Source of the DNA: Caldilineaceae bacterium
GTDB lineage: Bacteria; Chloroflexota; Anaerolineae; Caldilineales; Caldilineaceae
Length of the DNA stretch: 36,751 nt
Direction: 5' to 3'
Assembly: GCA_026989655.1 (NCBI GenBank)
Contig: JALSIX010000110.1
Span: forward strand, 1 to 36,751
Positions 36,109 to 36,751 of the stretch are shown piece after piece (within the stretch, counting starts at the first letter, position 1; each line of letters opens with the position of its first letter). A program made the position numbers and the translations under genes. The notes beneath the pieces were generated by a model, which saw only the letters and a program-made list of their open reading frames with translations, was not told the DNA's origin and did not search any database.

Positions 36109-36751
36109 GTGGCCACACTGACATACCGCACCGTGAAGAATGCCTTGGTGGATCGCATCCGGGAGGAGATCCTCCAGGGCACCTACCCGCCGGGGCAACA
36201 CCTGCGCCTGGAGGAGCTGGCCCGGCGGTTCGGGGTCAGCCACATGCCCATCCGGGAGGCCCTTCGCCACCTGGAGGCCGAGGGGATCGTCACCAACGTC
36301 CCCCACAAGGGCACCTTCGTCACCCGCTTGACCGCGGCCGAGATGGAGGACATCTACGACATCCGCTCCACCCTGGAGGCCCTGGCCACCCGGCTGGCCG
36401 TTCCCCGGCTCACCCCAGAGGTGCTGGCCGAGCTGGAGCAGATCCTGGAGGAGATGGACGGGGCCATGGACGCCCTGCCCACCTTCATCATGTTGAACCA
36501 TCGGTTCCACATGACCCTCTACCGCGCCAGCGGCCGTCGCCATCTCTGCGAGCTGCTGCGGACCCTCCGCTACCGGATGCACCACTACATGTACACCTTC
36601 CGGGCCCACACCCCGGACCTCACCCCGGTCCAACAGGAGCATCGGGCCATCCTGGCCGCGTGCAGGGCCGGGGATGCGGAAGAGGCCGCGCGGCGGGTCG
36701 AGGAACATGTGGCCCAGGTCGGCCGGGCCATCATCCAGTCCATGGTCCAGG
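36109..36751 (+). CDS. GntR/FadR-type transcriptional regulator, 3' end missing
   Basis: The frame is open from GTG 36109 to the window end (214 codons), so the C-terminus is missing but probably nearly complete. The winged-helix DNA-binding domain occupies about residues 6-72 (LRLEELARRFGVSHMPIREALRHLEAEGIV). An FCD-type all-helical ligand domain follows, with the metal/ligand-binding Asp in DIYDIRSTLEALA. Later histidines include HRFHMTLYRAS and EHRAILAAC. The GTG has GGAGG eight bases upstream. FCD-domain GntR proteins sense organic acids or sugar acids; the ligand and targets are not visible. Confidence 0.85.
   Translation, partial: MATLTYRTVKNALVDRIREEILQGTYPPGQHLRLEELARRFGVSHMPIREALRHLEAEGIVTNVPHKGTFVTRLTAAEMEDIYDIRSTLEALATRLAVPRLTPEVLAELEQILEEMDGAMDALPTFIMLNHRFHMTLYRASGRRHLCELLRTLRYRMHHYMYTFRAHTPDLTPVQQEHRAILAACRAGDAEEAARRVEEHVAQVGRAIIQSMVQ

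Overview
The window is about 36.7 kb of very GC-rich DNA, densely packed and with no mobile element, rRNA, convincing tRNA or CRISPR. The proteins suggest a monoderm-type bacterium, most probably Chloroflexota (Caldilineae/Anaerolineae-like). The lipoproteins carry Ala/Pro/Glu linkers after the lipobox, and separate SecD and SecF, MgtE and GlnRS genes are present with no outer-membrane export genes. This placement is inferred from gene style, not from a search. Several housekeeping-type promoters close to TTGACA-N16-18-TATAAT can be read directly, so ordinary sigma-70 signals apply despite the GC content.

Layout. 1-27: start of a divergent gene cut by the window edge. 270-6430 (+): peptide/nickel-type ABC transporter operon (two permeases, two ATPases, a 63-aa membrane protein, a family 5 binding lipoprotein), ending in a strong hairpin. 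6498-7703 (+): MFS transporter. 8045-10309 (+): sugar isomerase-like TIM barrel and galactokinase behind their own promoter. 10327-14944 (-): Fe(3+)/spermidine/putrescine-type ABC transporter with a fused double permease that holds an unusual extra membrane block. 15164-16834 (-): YtcJ-like amidohydrolase. 16999-18342 (-): MgtE magnesium channel. 18343-19036: gene-free segment with a promoter and a hairpin of its own. 19037-22919 (-): cmk, rluB-type pseudouridine synthase, D-Ala-D-Ala carboxypeptidase and a zinc alcohol dehydrogenase in one tight operon (transcribed in the opposite order). 23084-25469 (-): secF and secD from a consensus promoter. 25964-27685 (+): glnS. 27827-30816 (+): acyl-CoA ligase followed by a multi-cluster iron-sulfur protein. 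30963-31594 (+): a VapBC/Phd-PIN toxin-antitoxin pair whose toxin has lost active-site acids. 31591-32592 (-): HSL-type esterase. 32844-33932 (+): DUF4432 epimerase-like protein. 34044-35969 (+): GT-C membrane glycosyltransferase. 36109-end (+): FadR-type GntR regulator, cut by the right edge.

How the genes work together. The two ABC systems, the MFS carrier, the sugar isomerase, galactokinase and the DUF4432 protein form a heterotrophic uptake and sugar-processing background. SecDF, GlnRS, CMP kinase, the pseudouridine synthase and the carboxypeptidase are core genes. No clear defence island or phage module is visible. The best candidates for something new are the inserted membrane domain in the fused permease, the iron-sulfur protein with an MvhD-like centre, the degenerate PIN toxin, the 0.7-kb gene-free segment with promoter and terminator before mgtE, and several structured leaders.
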